Below are positions 1 through 6,283 of a stretch of DNA of 18,317 nt, in pieces. The notes beneath the pieces are model-generated. The model saw nothing but the letters and a program-made list of their open reading frames with translations, was not told where the DNA came from and ran no database searches. Made by a program: the position numbers and the translations under genes. The stretch's first letter is position 1; the number at the start of each line of letters is the position of its first letter. The stretch is from Paracoccaceae bacterium (GTDB lineage Bacteria > Pseudomonadota > Alphaproteobacteria > Rhodobacterales > Rhodobacteraceae): the NCBI GenBank assembly GCA_011523445.1, contig WTGT01000026.1, forward strand, positions 1 to 18,317. The letters run 5' to 3'.

Positions 1-34
1 TGATTGAATGTATTCATCAATTAGGAGAGAACCG

Positions 35-274
35 ATGAGTCTGACAGAACCTATTGAATCAGCGAATAAAAAAAATGTAATAAATAATGAAGCCGTAAAT
101 GTTGTTTCTAATTCGAGACCTGAAAATTATGACTACTTCACTGATGAAGATGCAGATGTGGCTGCTAGGCAAAATCCCGAATATGCTTCTCGGTTAAAAG
201 ATCCTGAATTTGTTCAAGCAATACGAGATGTTCGCTCTAGAAAGAACTTGCGATTAGCCAAAGAATACAATTAA
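35..274 (+). CDS. Putative antitoxin of a YafQ-type toxin-antitoxin pair
   Basis: This small acidic protein (79 aa from ATG 35) lies directly upstream of a YafQ-like toxin. An in-frame ATG exists at 8, but an AGGAGA ribosome site at 22-27 lies 7 bases before ATG 35, so I chose 35. The stop and the toxin start share one base (TAATG at 272-276), the usual translational coupling of antitoxin and toxin. I do not recognise a DinJ/RelB ribbon-helix-helix or another known antitoxin fold. The N-terminal half is polar and Asn/Glu-rich, the middle is acidic (FTDEDADVAAR), and the C-terminal end is charged and probably helical, a form that could wrap a toxin. The antitoxin role is inferred from position. 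The codons are AT-rich compared with the genes to the right, which suggests separate acquisition. Confidence 0.6.
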   Translation: MSLTEPIESANKKNVINNEAVNVVSNSRPENYDYFTDEDADVAARQNPEYASRLKDPEFVQAIRDVRSRKNLRLAKEYN

Positions 275-612
275 TGAAGAAAAAAAGGGACGTCGGTAAG
301 AAAAATCTAAAGCAAAACTTAGTTCAATCGCAAAAACCAAAAAGAAAAGTTTACACTTCAAGTAAATACGATAAAAATCTTGAAAAACGGATTAAACAAA
401 TACCAACATTAAAAGAAGAAGTTCAAGATTTTTTACTTTATCTGAAAAACCGAAAACCTATACCACCAAAATATAAAAATCATCCACTTAAAGGAAAGAT
501 GAAAGGAATATGGGATTCACATATTAGAGATGATATGGTCTTGACATATGAATATGATGAATCTTCTATATACTTGATTGATATAGGTACACATAGTAAA
601 TTAAGACTGTAA
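274..612 (+). CDS. YafQ-family mRNA interferase toxin (RelE/ParE superfamily)
   Basis: This is a predicted ribosome-dependent endoribonuclease of the YafQ family (112 aa). The C-terminal two thirds carries the family pattern: NHPLKGKMKG (69-78), DSHIRDDMVLTY (81-92) and GTHSKL (105-110). From memory of E. coli YafQ, His50, His63, Asp67 and His87 correspond to His70, His83, Asp87 and His107 here. The Trp68 position is Met88 and the Phe91 position is Arg111, so the active-site edge differs. The first 28 or so residues are a Lys-rich extension that the roughly 92-residue E. coli protein lacks; no later ATG would remove it without cutting into the core. It is coupled to the upstream antitoxin by a one-base overlap. 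Family placement is confident; activity is not proven because two catalytic-site residues are changed. Confidence 0.8.
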   Translation: MKKKRDVGKKNLKQNLVQSQKPKRKVYTSSKYDKNLEKRIKQIPTLKEEVQDFLLYLKNRKPIPPKYKNHPLKGKMKGIWDSHIRDDMVLTYEYDESSIYLIDIGTHSKLRL

Positions 613-632
613 CTGATTATAAAGAAACAAAC

Positions 633-2957
633 CTACCCGTGGTGTAGAATATCAGGTAGTTCAAATGCCCTGATTTTCGAGATTTCTCCCGAGTATTTCT
701 CTATCTGAACCAGGCAGGTGTGTGCTGAGGGCCCTTGGGCCAAGCTTGATGTTCCTTTGTCCAAAGTGAGAACATTCGGGTTTCCATGTCGACATATACT
801 TCCGATAAGCCCTGGCATTTCCGGGTCATACCAAGCACCGGTACTCATTTGAACCACATCCTCAAGAATCCTGTCGGAAACCACTGCTGTTGCCAAACAA
901 CTGCCCCTGCTGTTATAGATTCTTAAGTTATCACCAGATTTTATTCCCCTCTCATCGGCGTTTTTTCGATTAACCATGATGGGTTCCCTACCATTCTTTT
1001 TCAGCGATCTGCTATGGGTTCCATGGTCAAGTTGAGAATGAAGCTTGCCAACTGGCTGGTTGGAAATCAGATGAAGCGGAAATTCGGTGGATTTATTCCC
1101 CAACCATTCGGTTGGTTCGTACCACATGGGATGACCCTGGCAATCTTCATAGCCATAACCCTGAATGGTCTCTGAAAAAATCTCGATCTTGCCCGATGGT
1201 GTCGGTAAGAGGTTCTCTTCTGGTTTGGTTCTGAAATCCTGTAGAAAAACCAGTGGCTTGGCTATCTTTTCCAAACTGTGCCAACCCTTATTACGGAATG
1301 TGGCAAATTCGGGAAGTTCAATACCTACCTCCGCTGATCTTGATACGGATTGGTTGTATAAATACTCAACCCAATCAGACTCATCACGACCCTCGGTGAA
1401 TTCGTCCAAAATGCCGAGTTTTTTCGCGAAGCCACTGAATATTTCATAATCCGTTTTGCATTTTCCAGGGGGATCAGCAGCCTTGGACATGTAAAAAAGA
1501 TAGGCACTCCTCGATATGGCAAAGTCATTGCGTTCCAATGAGGTGGCACAGGGAAGTATGATATCAGCATGTTTTGCCGAGGTATTCCAACACCAGTCGT
1601 TGAAAATGATTGTTGATGGTTTTTGCCAGGCCCGAAGTAATTTGTTTATGTCCTGATGATGATGAAAGGGATTACCTCCAGCCCAATAAATCAAATCAAT
1701 AAATGGGTATATATGCTTCTTGCCATCGTAATCGTATTCCTTACCGGGATTCAGCAACATGTCACTTATACGGGCAACTGGAATGAACGATTTGAGCGGG
1801 TTGGTTTTCTGACTAATGGATTTGGCAGGAATGACTATTTGTTCTTCACCAATGGTGTTGACCGCTCCATAACCGAAACCAATTCCTCCTCCAGGTAATC
1901 CTATTTGACCAAGCATGGCGGCAAGTGCCGTAGCTGCCCAAAAGGGCTGTTCACCATGATCTTGTCTTGTTAGCGACCAACTTACCGAAATCATGGTTCT
2001 TGACGAAGCCATTTTTCTGGCAAGATCCGTTATTGTTTTCGATTGTACACCAGTAATTTCGGAAGCCCATTCAGGGGTTTTGTCAATACCATCAGAAAGG
2101 CCGAGGACATAATCCCTGAACTTGGTGTAACCGACCGTATGGGTAGTCAGAAAACCCTTGTCATGAAGATCTTCCTTGATCATAACATTGGCAAGACTCA
2201 GGATCATCGCAACATCAGTCCCTGGAATCAAGGGAATCCATTGTCCATGAATAGTATCAAGTACATCCGATTCGATGGGGCTCAGGTTCACAAATCTGGT
2301 TCCAGACCTGAAGGCATTTTCCAATCCCTGCTTGGTCGAGTGATTTCCCAACCCACCCGAATTGATCTGGCTGTTTCTCAAGGGAACACCGCCAAATGAT
2401 ACAAACAATTCGGTATTCCCAGAAATTGAAGACCATGATGTAGCCTGGTCCAGGAGTTTCATGAAGGGACCAAGAACATAAGGCATTACAACTTCACCCG
2501 CAGCCAGGCTGTAACTGTCCTTTCTGGTAGTGAAGCCTCCCAGACAGTTCAAAAATCTCTTCAATTGGCTTGGTGCATGGTGAAACCTTCCGGCACTAGC
2601 CCAACCATAGGTCCCACCAAAGATGGCTTCATTGCCGAATTTGCTTATGACCCTTTTCAGTTCCTCGGCAACAAGTGTTTCAACCCTTTCCCATGAGACT
2701 TCATAAAATGGTTCACTTCCCCGTTTGTGGTTATTTGTTCCCGGTCCCCCTTCAAGCCAGCTCTTTCGGACCATCGGGGCATAAATTCGGTTTTCCGAAT
2801 AGAGGACATCAACAATCCCCCTGCCGATGGGGGATGGATCTTGATCATGTTCGAAGGGATACAAGTCGGTTATCCGGTCATTGTTTGTTTCGACTCGATA
2901 AGCACCCCAATGGTTGCAAGTTAGAGGAAGTTTTGAAATATCATCTTTGGACAGCAT
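633..2957 (-). CDS. bisC: Molybdopterin oxidoreductase, biotin sulfoxide reductase (BisC) type
   Basis: This 774-residue protein belongs to the DMSO reductase superfamily, BisC/TorA/DorA branch, which binds bis-MGD and reduces S- or N-oxides. It resembles E. coli BisC along its length: HWGAYRVE near 16-23, PMVRKSWL at 61-68, GTYGWASAGRFH at 115-126, AAMLGQIGLPGGG in the middle, WAGGNPFHHHQD, and GKIEIFSETIQGYGYEDC near the C-terminus. The Mo ligand is probably Ser150 in DSYSLAAGEVVMPYV, the serine position of this branch. There is no N-terminal [4Fe-4S] cysteine motif and no twin-arginine signal, so it should be cytoplasmic like BisC rather than periplasmic like TorA. I see no good ribosome site before the ATG at 2957, but the distance to HWG matches BisC. 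It is divergent from the SGNH gene, with 51 bases between them. The substrate could be methionine sulfoxide, biotin sulfoxide or an N-oxide; the sequence does not decide. Confidence 0.88.
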   Translation of the reverse strand: MLSKDDISKLPLTCNHWGAYRVETNNDRITDLYPFEHDQDPSPIGRGIVDVLYSENRIYAPMVRKSWLEGGPGTNNHKRGSEPFYEVSWERVETLVAEELKRVISKFGNEAIFGGTYGWASAGRFHHAPSQLKRFLNCLGGFTTRKDSYSLAAGEVVMPYVLGPFMKLLDQATSWSSISGNTELFVSFGGVPLRNSQINSGGLGNHSTKQGLENAFRSGTRFVNLSPIESDVLDTIHGQWIPLIPGTDVAMILSLANVMIKEDLHDKGFLTTHTVGYTKFRDYVLGLSDGIDKTPEWASEITGVQSKTITDLARKMASSRTMISVSWSLTRQDHGEQPFWAATALAAMLGQIGLPGGGIGFGYGAVNTIGEEQIVIPAKSISQKTNPLKSFIPVARISDMLLNPGKEYDYDGKKHIYPFIDLIYWAGGNPFHHHQDINKLLRAWQKPSTIIFNDWCWNTSAKHADIILPCATSLERNDFAISRSAYLFYMSKAADPPGKCKTDYEIFSGFAKKLGILDEFTEGRDESDWVEYLYNQSVSRSAEVGIELPEFATFRNKGWHSLEKIAKPLVFLQDFRTKPEENLLPTPSGKIEIFSETIQGYGYEDCQGHPMWYEPTEWLGNKSTEFPLHLISNQPVGKLHSQLDHGTHSRSLKKNGREPIMVNRKNADERGIKSGDNLRIYNSRGSCLATAVVSDRILEDVVQMSTGAWYDPEMPGLIGSICRHGNPNVLTLDKGTSSLAQGPSAHTCLVQIEKYSGEISKIRAFELPDILHHG

Positions 2958-3008
2958 GATTGAAAAATAAAGAAAATTTCACTGATTTAAAACACCAAAG
3001 GCAGAAAA

Positions 3009-3650
3009 ATGACTCGCAAATTACTGTGCTATGGCGATAGCAATACCCATGGAACACCTCCAATGACCTTTCTCAACCAACGGGAAAGATTTGATCATGA
3101 AACAAGATGGACTGGACACCTGAGGAATTCTCTTGGTCCTGAGTGGGAGATAATTGAAGAAGGGTTGCCTGGTAGAACGACCCTTCATGACGACCCAATT
3201 GATGGAGCGCATATGAATGGACTCTCACATCTTCCGGTTTCACTCAATTCCCATCGACCACTTGATCTGGTGTGCATTATGCTTGGAACCAATGATTTGA
3301 AGGCAAGGTTCCTCGTTCCGGCCTTGGAAATACTTATTTCCCTCAGATTGTTAGCCCAAGCCGTTCACAGCTCTGATACCGGACCTGATCAATCTTCACC
3401 CAAGGTACTGATTGTCCTTCCACCACCCATTAAAGAAGTTGGAATCTTGTCAGATGTTTTTCATGGAGGAAACAAACGCTCTTTGTACATGAAGGAATTG
3501 GCCCCCGGTTTTTTCAATGAGAACAATTTGATCTGGATGGATGCCGGTGAACATATGGAAGTGTCACCAATAGATGGAGTTCATTTTGACAAAGTGGGTC
3601 ATCAAAAGCTGGGATTGGCCGTTGCAAAAGCTATATTGGATAAGTTTTGA
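3009..3650 (+). CDS. SGNH/GDSL hydrolase, arylesterase/acyltransferase (MsAcT-like)
   Basis: This 213-residue SGNH hydrolase has no signal peptide, so it is probably cytoplasmic. Block I is GDSNTHG with the nucleophile Ser11, block II is EEGLPGRTT with a conserved Gly, block III is MLGTND with Asn95, and block V is DGVHF with Asp189 and His192. The whole order, including RWTGHL and the Ser11 position, matches the Mycobacterium smegmatis esterase/acyltransferase MsAcT as I remember it. Members of this family hydrolyse aryl and short-chain esters and can transfer acyl groups, some in water. The gene stands alone on the plus strand and is divergent from the molybdoenzyme, so a shared control region is possible in the short gap. 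The physiological ester is unknown. Confidence 0.88.
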   Translation: MTRKLLCYGDSNTHGTPPMTFLNQRERFDHETRWTGHLRNSLGPEWEIIEEGLPGRTTLHDDPIDGAHMNGLSHLPVSLNSHRPLDLVCIMLGTNDLKARFLVPALEILISLRLLAQAVHSSDTGPDQSSPKVLIVLPPPIKEVGILSDVFHGGNKRSLYMKELAPGFFNENNLIWMDAGEHMEVSPIDGVHFDKVGHQKLGLAVAKAILDKF

Positions 3651-3667
3651 GTCTTTTTAACACTAAT

Positions 3668-3681
3668 TGGCATTAATGCCA
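3668..3681. repeat. 14-bp perfect palindrome in convergent gap (possible weak terminator)
   Basis: TGGCATTAATGCCA is a perfect inverted repeat 18 bases after the SGNH gene stop. Folded as RNA it gives a 5-bp stem with a TTAA loop, followed on the plus strand by CGGTTTT. This could be a weak terminator for the SGNH gene or a protein site. The T-run is short, so confidence is low. Confidence 0.35.
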
Positions 3682-3755
3682 CGGTTTTGACCAGGTTAAT
3701 TCCAGACACTGAATGATCTGTTTGTTATGGTAGTTTTGGATATCACCGATACTCC

Positions 3756-3857
3756 TCATTCGATGCTCAATACCAATTTACCGATGGAATCTCCTATTGC
3801 CAGCCGATGATGGGCTTCAGATGTGTCTGACAGAGGGAGGGGTGAGCCAGCTTCCCA
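3756..3857 (-). pseudogene. C-terminal remnant of an MDR quinone oxidoreductase/alcohol dehydrogenase
   Basis: Directly after the stop of the ThDP beta subunit, and in the same frame, 33 codons remain open and end in TGA. Their translation contains LPLSDTSEAHHRLAIGD followed by SIGKLVLSIE. This is the typical C-terminal end of zinc-independent quinone oxidoreductases and other medium-chain dehydrogenases: PL..a.eAH..l..g...GK.VL. No start codon or N-terminal part is present. The simplest reading is that the operon once had a further gene of this family, now deleted except for its tail. The match is from family knowledge and the fragment is short. Confidence 0.6.
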
Positions 3858-4427
3858 TCAACCCCGATTGAGTGCCCGGCGAAACCTGTCTCTTGCTTCT
3901 GAGCTGTGGATATAATCATATTTCCAGGGATATTTTTTTCCCTGTTCTATATCCAGTGCCATGAATACCGGCCCTTTGCATGAAATGATCTCGGCCAACA
4001 TCCCCTGCATTTTTTGAAGTGAGGAAAACCTGAATGAATGTGGATATCCACAGGCCTTGGCGATAGAAGCAAAATCAATGTTTTTGCCACCAGGAACTGG
4101 GTGCCCGCCATTAACCTCATAGGTTCCGTTGGCAAATACCAAGTGATACAGGTTTTCTGGTGCTGCCTCACCAATGGTGGCCAAGGTACCGAGATTCATC
4201 AGAAGGCTACCATCCCCATCAAATACTAACACCCTTCTTTCAGGATTTGCCAGGGCCAGACCCAAACCATGTGAAGAAGCCTGTCCCATGGCACCTGTCG
4301 CAACATAATTCAAATCGCGAGGCTTGATTTCCATCCAATCAAACAGGGACTGATAAACCGCAACAACGATATCACCCTCTTCGATCACTTCTCCCAAGGC
4401 CATCAGTGTTTCATCCCTGAGCATCAT
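3858..4427 (-). CDS. ThDP-dependent decarboxylase beta subunit (sulfopyruvate decarboxylase ComE-like)
   Basis: This 189-residue protein is the pyrophosphate-binding half of a split thiamine diphosphate enzyme. It shows ATGAMGQASSHGLGLA (44-59), then the Mg/ThDP motif GDGSLLMNLGTL starting at Gly71, ending with Asn100-Gly101 in VFANGTYEVNGG. Asp72 and Asn100 are the expected Mg ligands. The arrangement and length match ComE and the C-terminal half of phosphonopyruvate decarboxylase, which remove CO2 from 3-sulfopyruvate or 3-phosphonopyruvate to give an aldehyde. The start overlaps the alpha subunit stop by 4 bases (ATGA), so the two are made together. No PEP mutase or other phosphonate gene lies nearby. 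The real 2-oxo acid here is therefore open; sulfopyruvate is one option, given the aminotransferase next door. Confidence 0.82.
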   Translation of the reverse strand: MMLRDETLMALGEVIEEGDIVVAVYQSLFDWMEIKPRDLNYVATGAMGQASSHGLGLALANPERRVLVFDGDGSLLMNLGTLATIGEAAPENLYHLVFANGTYEVNGGHPVPGGKNIDFASIAKACGYPHSFRFSSLQKMQGMLAEIISCKGPVFMALDIEQGKKYPWKYDYIHSSEARDRFRRALNRG

Positions 4428-4939
4428 TCCACCGGTGTCCTGCCAATCAAGAATATATGAGGTTGGCTATCAGCATAACAGGAATCAATTCTGCCCTGAA
4501 TGGTAAATGCATCGGAAGGCTCTTGGATTAGGCTGAAGGAAACCGACATCGCTTCCAGTACAGATGGAATAATCCTGACACCGTAGACGCTGGATTGTTC
4601 AGGTTTCGGTTCGGGCTCCTTACCCTGTAATCCCACCATCATGACTACCGGAAGTTGATAATCCATGGCTATGGCCCGAATGGAATTCAGGGAATCCATC
4701 AAGCCGGTCTGTTGCATCAGAAGGACTGCCCTTGTACCGTTATAGGACATCGCTGCACAAATCGAAACACCTTCATCCTCCTTGCATACCCTGATCAATT
4801 CAAAATCATTGTTCTTTGCGATGGGCCATAACAAACCACTGCTAGTTACAATATCGGGTAATGAAACGACATATCTTACTCCCGCCATCTGGAGTTGCTT
4901 GATTATTTGCTTGCCGGATGGATATTCGAGGGATTTCAT
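4424..4939 (-). CDS. ThDP-dependent decarboxylase alpha subunit (sulfopyruvate decarboxylase ComD-like)
   Basis: This 171-residue protein is the N-terminal (Pyr) domain of a split ThDP decarboxylase. The stretch VCKEDEGVSICAAMSYNG (51-68) holds the conserved Glu56 that activates the aminopyrimidine ring. LLMQQTGLMDSLNSIRAIA is the helix pair typical of the ComD and phosphonopyruvate decarboxylase group, and PVVMMVGLQG follows. It should pair with the downstream beta subunit, since neither half alone has both cofactor motifs. It starts one base after the aminotransferase stop (TGA-A-ATG) and ends in a 4-base overlap with the beta subunit, so the three genes form one translationally coupled unit. 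In known pathways a transaminase makes sulfopyruvate from cysteate and ComDE converts it to sulfoacetaldehyde. Whether this operon does so is inference; no sulfoacetaldehyde acetyltransferase is in view. Confidence 0.8.
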   Translation of the reverse strand: MKSLEYPSGKQIIKQLQMAGVRYVVSLPDIVTSSGLLWPIAKNNDFELIRVCKEDEGVSICAAMSYNGTRAVLLMQQTGLMDSLNSIRAIAMDYQLPVVMMVGLQGKEPEPKPEQSSVYGVRIIPSVLEAMSVSFSLIQEPSDAFTIQGRIDSCYADSQPHIFLIGRTPVE

Positions 4940-4940
4940 T

Positions 4941-6035
4941 TCAATAACCCTGCTCTAGAAATTCTTGCAAATATCCGGCTGCCAGATCCAGCTGGTTTTC
5001 AAGACCCAGTGTAATTCGAAGGGTGGATTCATAATTTTTCGAAGCAAATCTTCTGACCCAAACTCCTCGTTGCCTCAGGTATAATTCTGCGTCCATTGCC
5101 GAACTCCCCTGCCTTGGAAATTCGAGTAGGAGAAAATTAGTGTGACTGGGATAGACCCTCAAGCCCATTTTTTCAAACGCCGAAGTGAATTTCACTCGTG
5201 TTTTCCTGTTATAAGATTTTACCCAATTGACGTGGCTTTGGTCCTCAAGGGCCACCAATGCCATCCGCAAGGAAGCCGATGAGAGGGGAAAGGTCAAACT
5301 TGCCTTATTGATAATGTCCTGAACTTCCCGTGAGGAATAGGACCAGCCAATTCTAGCTCCTGCCAAACCATATACCTTTGAGAAGGTCCTAGTGAAGACA
5401 ACATTTGGGTTTGCCTCAACCAGACCCCTCAATTGCTCAAAGCAACCTTCATCTATGTACTCCTCATAAGCACAATCAACAATCAGCAATATCCTGGAAG
5501 GGATATTGGCGTGCAAGCGCTTGATTTCACTGAACGGGATCATGGTTCCGGAGGGATTGTCCGGGTTGGCAAGATAAATGATATCGACGATATCCAAATT
5601 CTTGGCAAGAAAGTTATCCACAACGACCGTAAAATCCTGATCTTTAACTGGAACCGGTTCGCCACCTGCTGACAAGGCATATCGGGGCGTTTTCAAATAG
5701 GAATTCTGTGACCTTAGCAATTGCCTTCCTCTTCCCAGGTAGCATCTCACCAATCTTGCCAGCAGATCATCGGAACCACATCCGATTGCCACCCTGTCGG
5801 GATCCAGACCAAATCTTTCAGCAAGAGCAGGAACCAAAAACCTGTGTTGGTTTGGAATGTACCTTTCATTCTCGAATGAAGACATTTTTGCCGTATTTAT
5901 GACATGAGGGCTTGCTCCAAGGGCATTTTCATTTGAATCAAGTCTGATCATGGGAGGGGGCCAAGCCATGTCAGGGTCAATCATATGAGCTGCAATCTGT
6001 TCTATGCCTGGGTTGGGAACTGGATGTTTCATCAA
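4941..6035 (-). CDS. PLP aminotransferase, histidinol-phosphate aminotransferase (HisC) family
   Basis: This 364-residue fold-type I (class I/II) aminotransferase shows the HisC layout: RLDSNENALG (31-40), GCGSDDLLARLVRCYL (85-100), ANPDNPSG (156-163), VDCAYEEY (186-193) and TFSKVYGLAGARIGW (217-231). Lys220 should form the Schiff base, Asn160, Asp187 and Tyr190 hold PLP, and Arg228 contacts the phosphate. It is first in an operon with the split ThDP decarboxylase and there are no histidine genes here. A catabolic or specialised transamination is therefore more likely than histidine synthesis, perhaps supplying the 2-oxo acid to the decarboxylase or aminating its product. No strong ribosome site is visible at the ATG at 6035; a second Met follows directly. 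The divergent palindromes at 6118-6170 lie in its upstream region. Confidence 0.85.
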   Translation of the reverse strand: MMKHPVPNPGIEQIAAHMIDPDMAWPPPMIRLDSNENALGASPHVINTAKMSSFENERYIPNQHRFLVPALAERFGLDPDRVAIGCGSDDLLARLVRCYLGRGRQLLRSQNSYLKTPRYALSAGGEPVPVKDQDFTVVVDNFLAKNLDIVDIIYLANPDNPSGTMIPFSEIKRLHANIPSRILLIVDCAYEEYIDEGCFEQLRGLVEANPNVVFTRTFSKVYGLAGARIGWSYSSREVQDIINKASLTFPLSSASLRMALVALEDQSHVNWVKSYNRKTRVKFTSAFEKMGLRVYPSHTNFLLLEFPRQGSSAMDAELYLRQRGVWVRRFASKNYESTLRITLGLENQLDLAAGYLQEFLEQGY

Positions 6036-6117
6036 ATTAATTTATCGCCTGTCGATTTGAATACTGATTGGTTTTCTCACTACTATTGCCTGTAGGATCC
6101 ATACCTGATTTACCTGG

Positions 6118-6144
6118 TGTATGGCTTGGCAGCCAATGCATACA
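6118..6144. promoter_or_regulatory. 27-bp near-perfect palindrome, candidate operator
   Basis: The left arm TGTATGGCTTGGC and right arm GCCAATGCATACA flank a central A, and 11 of 13 base pairs match. It sits between the divergent starts at 6035 (-) and 6284 (+), so a dimeric regulator bound here could control both operons. The size and symmetry suit a LacI-, GntR- or TetR-type protein, but no regulator gene lies in the window and the family is not determined. Confidence 0.6.
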
Positions 6145-6153
6145 ATTGTCTTC

Positions 6154-6170
6154 ATGGTAAAGTTCACCAT
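6154..6170. promoter_or_regulatory. 17-bp imperfect palindrome, second candidate operator
   Basis: ATGGTAAAGTTCACCAT has 7 of 8 matching pairs around a central G. Its centre is 31 bases from the centre of the neighbouring 27-bp palindrome, close to three helical turns. The two sequences differ, so they may bind different proteins, or this one may be a weaker or fortuitous site. Confidence 0.45.
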
Positions 6171-6175
6171 ACTTG

Positions 6176-6206
6176 TTGACATTTTGTCAGCAACAGTCAG
6201 GATAAT
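6176..6206 (+). promoter_or_regulatory. Candidate sigma70-type promoter for the Rieske operon
   Basis: A perfect TTGACA at 6176-6181 is followed after 19 bases by GATAAT at 6201-6206, about 78 bases before the Rieske start. The hexamers are good but the spacer is longer than the preferred 17. The -35 box begins just 5 bases after the 17-bp palindrome, so a bound regulator could block or help polymerase. Confidence 0.4.
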
Positions 6207-6283
6207 TCCCTTTGTAGATTTTTGGTTTTAATTTAATGATTGTCTGAAAATCAATAGCATTTTAATTTCATTCTTATTCGGCT

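Noticed and set aside
4941..6035. Histidine biosynthesis as the role of the HisC-like gene
   Set aside because: No other his gene is near and it is coupled to a split ThDP decarboxylase; HisC-fold enzymes act in many other pathways.
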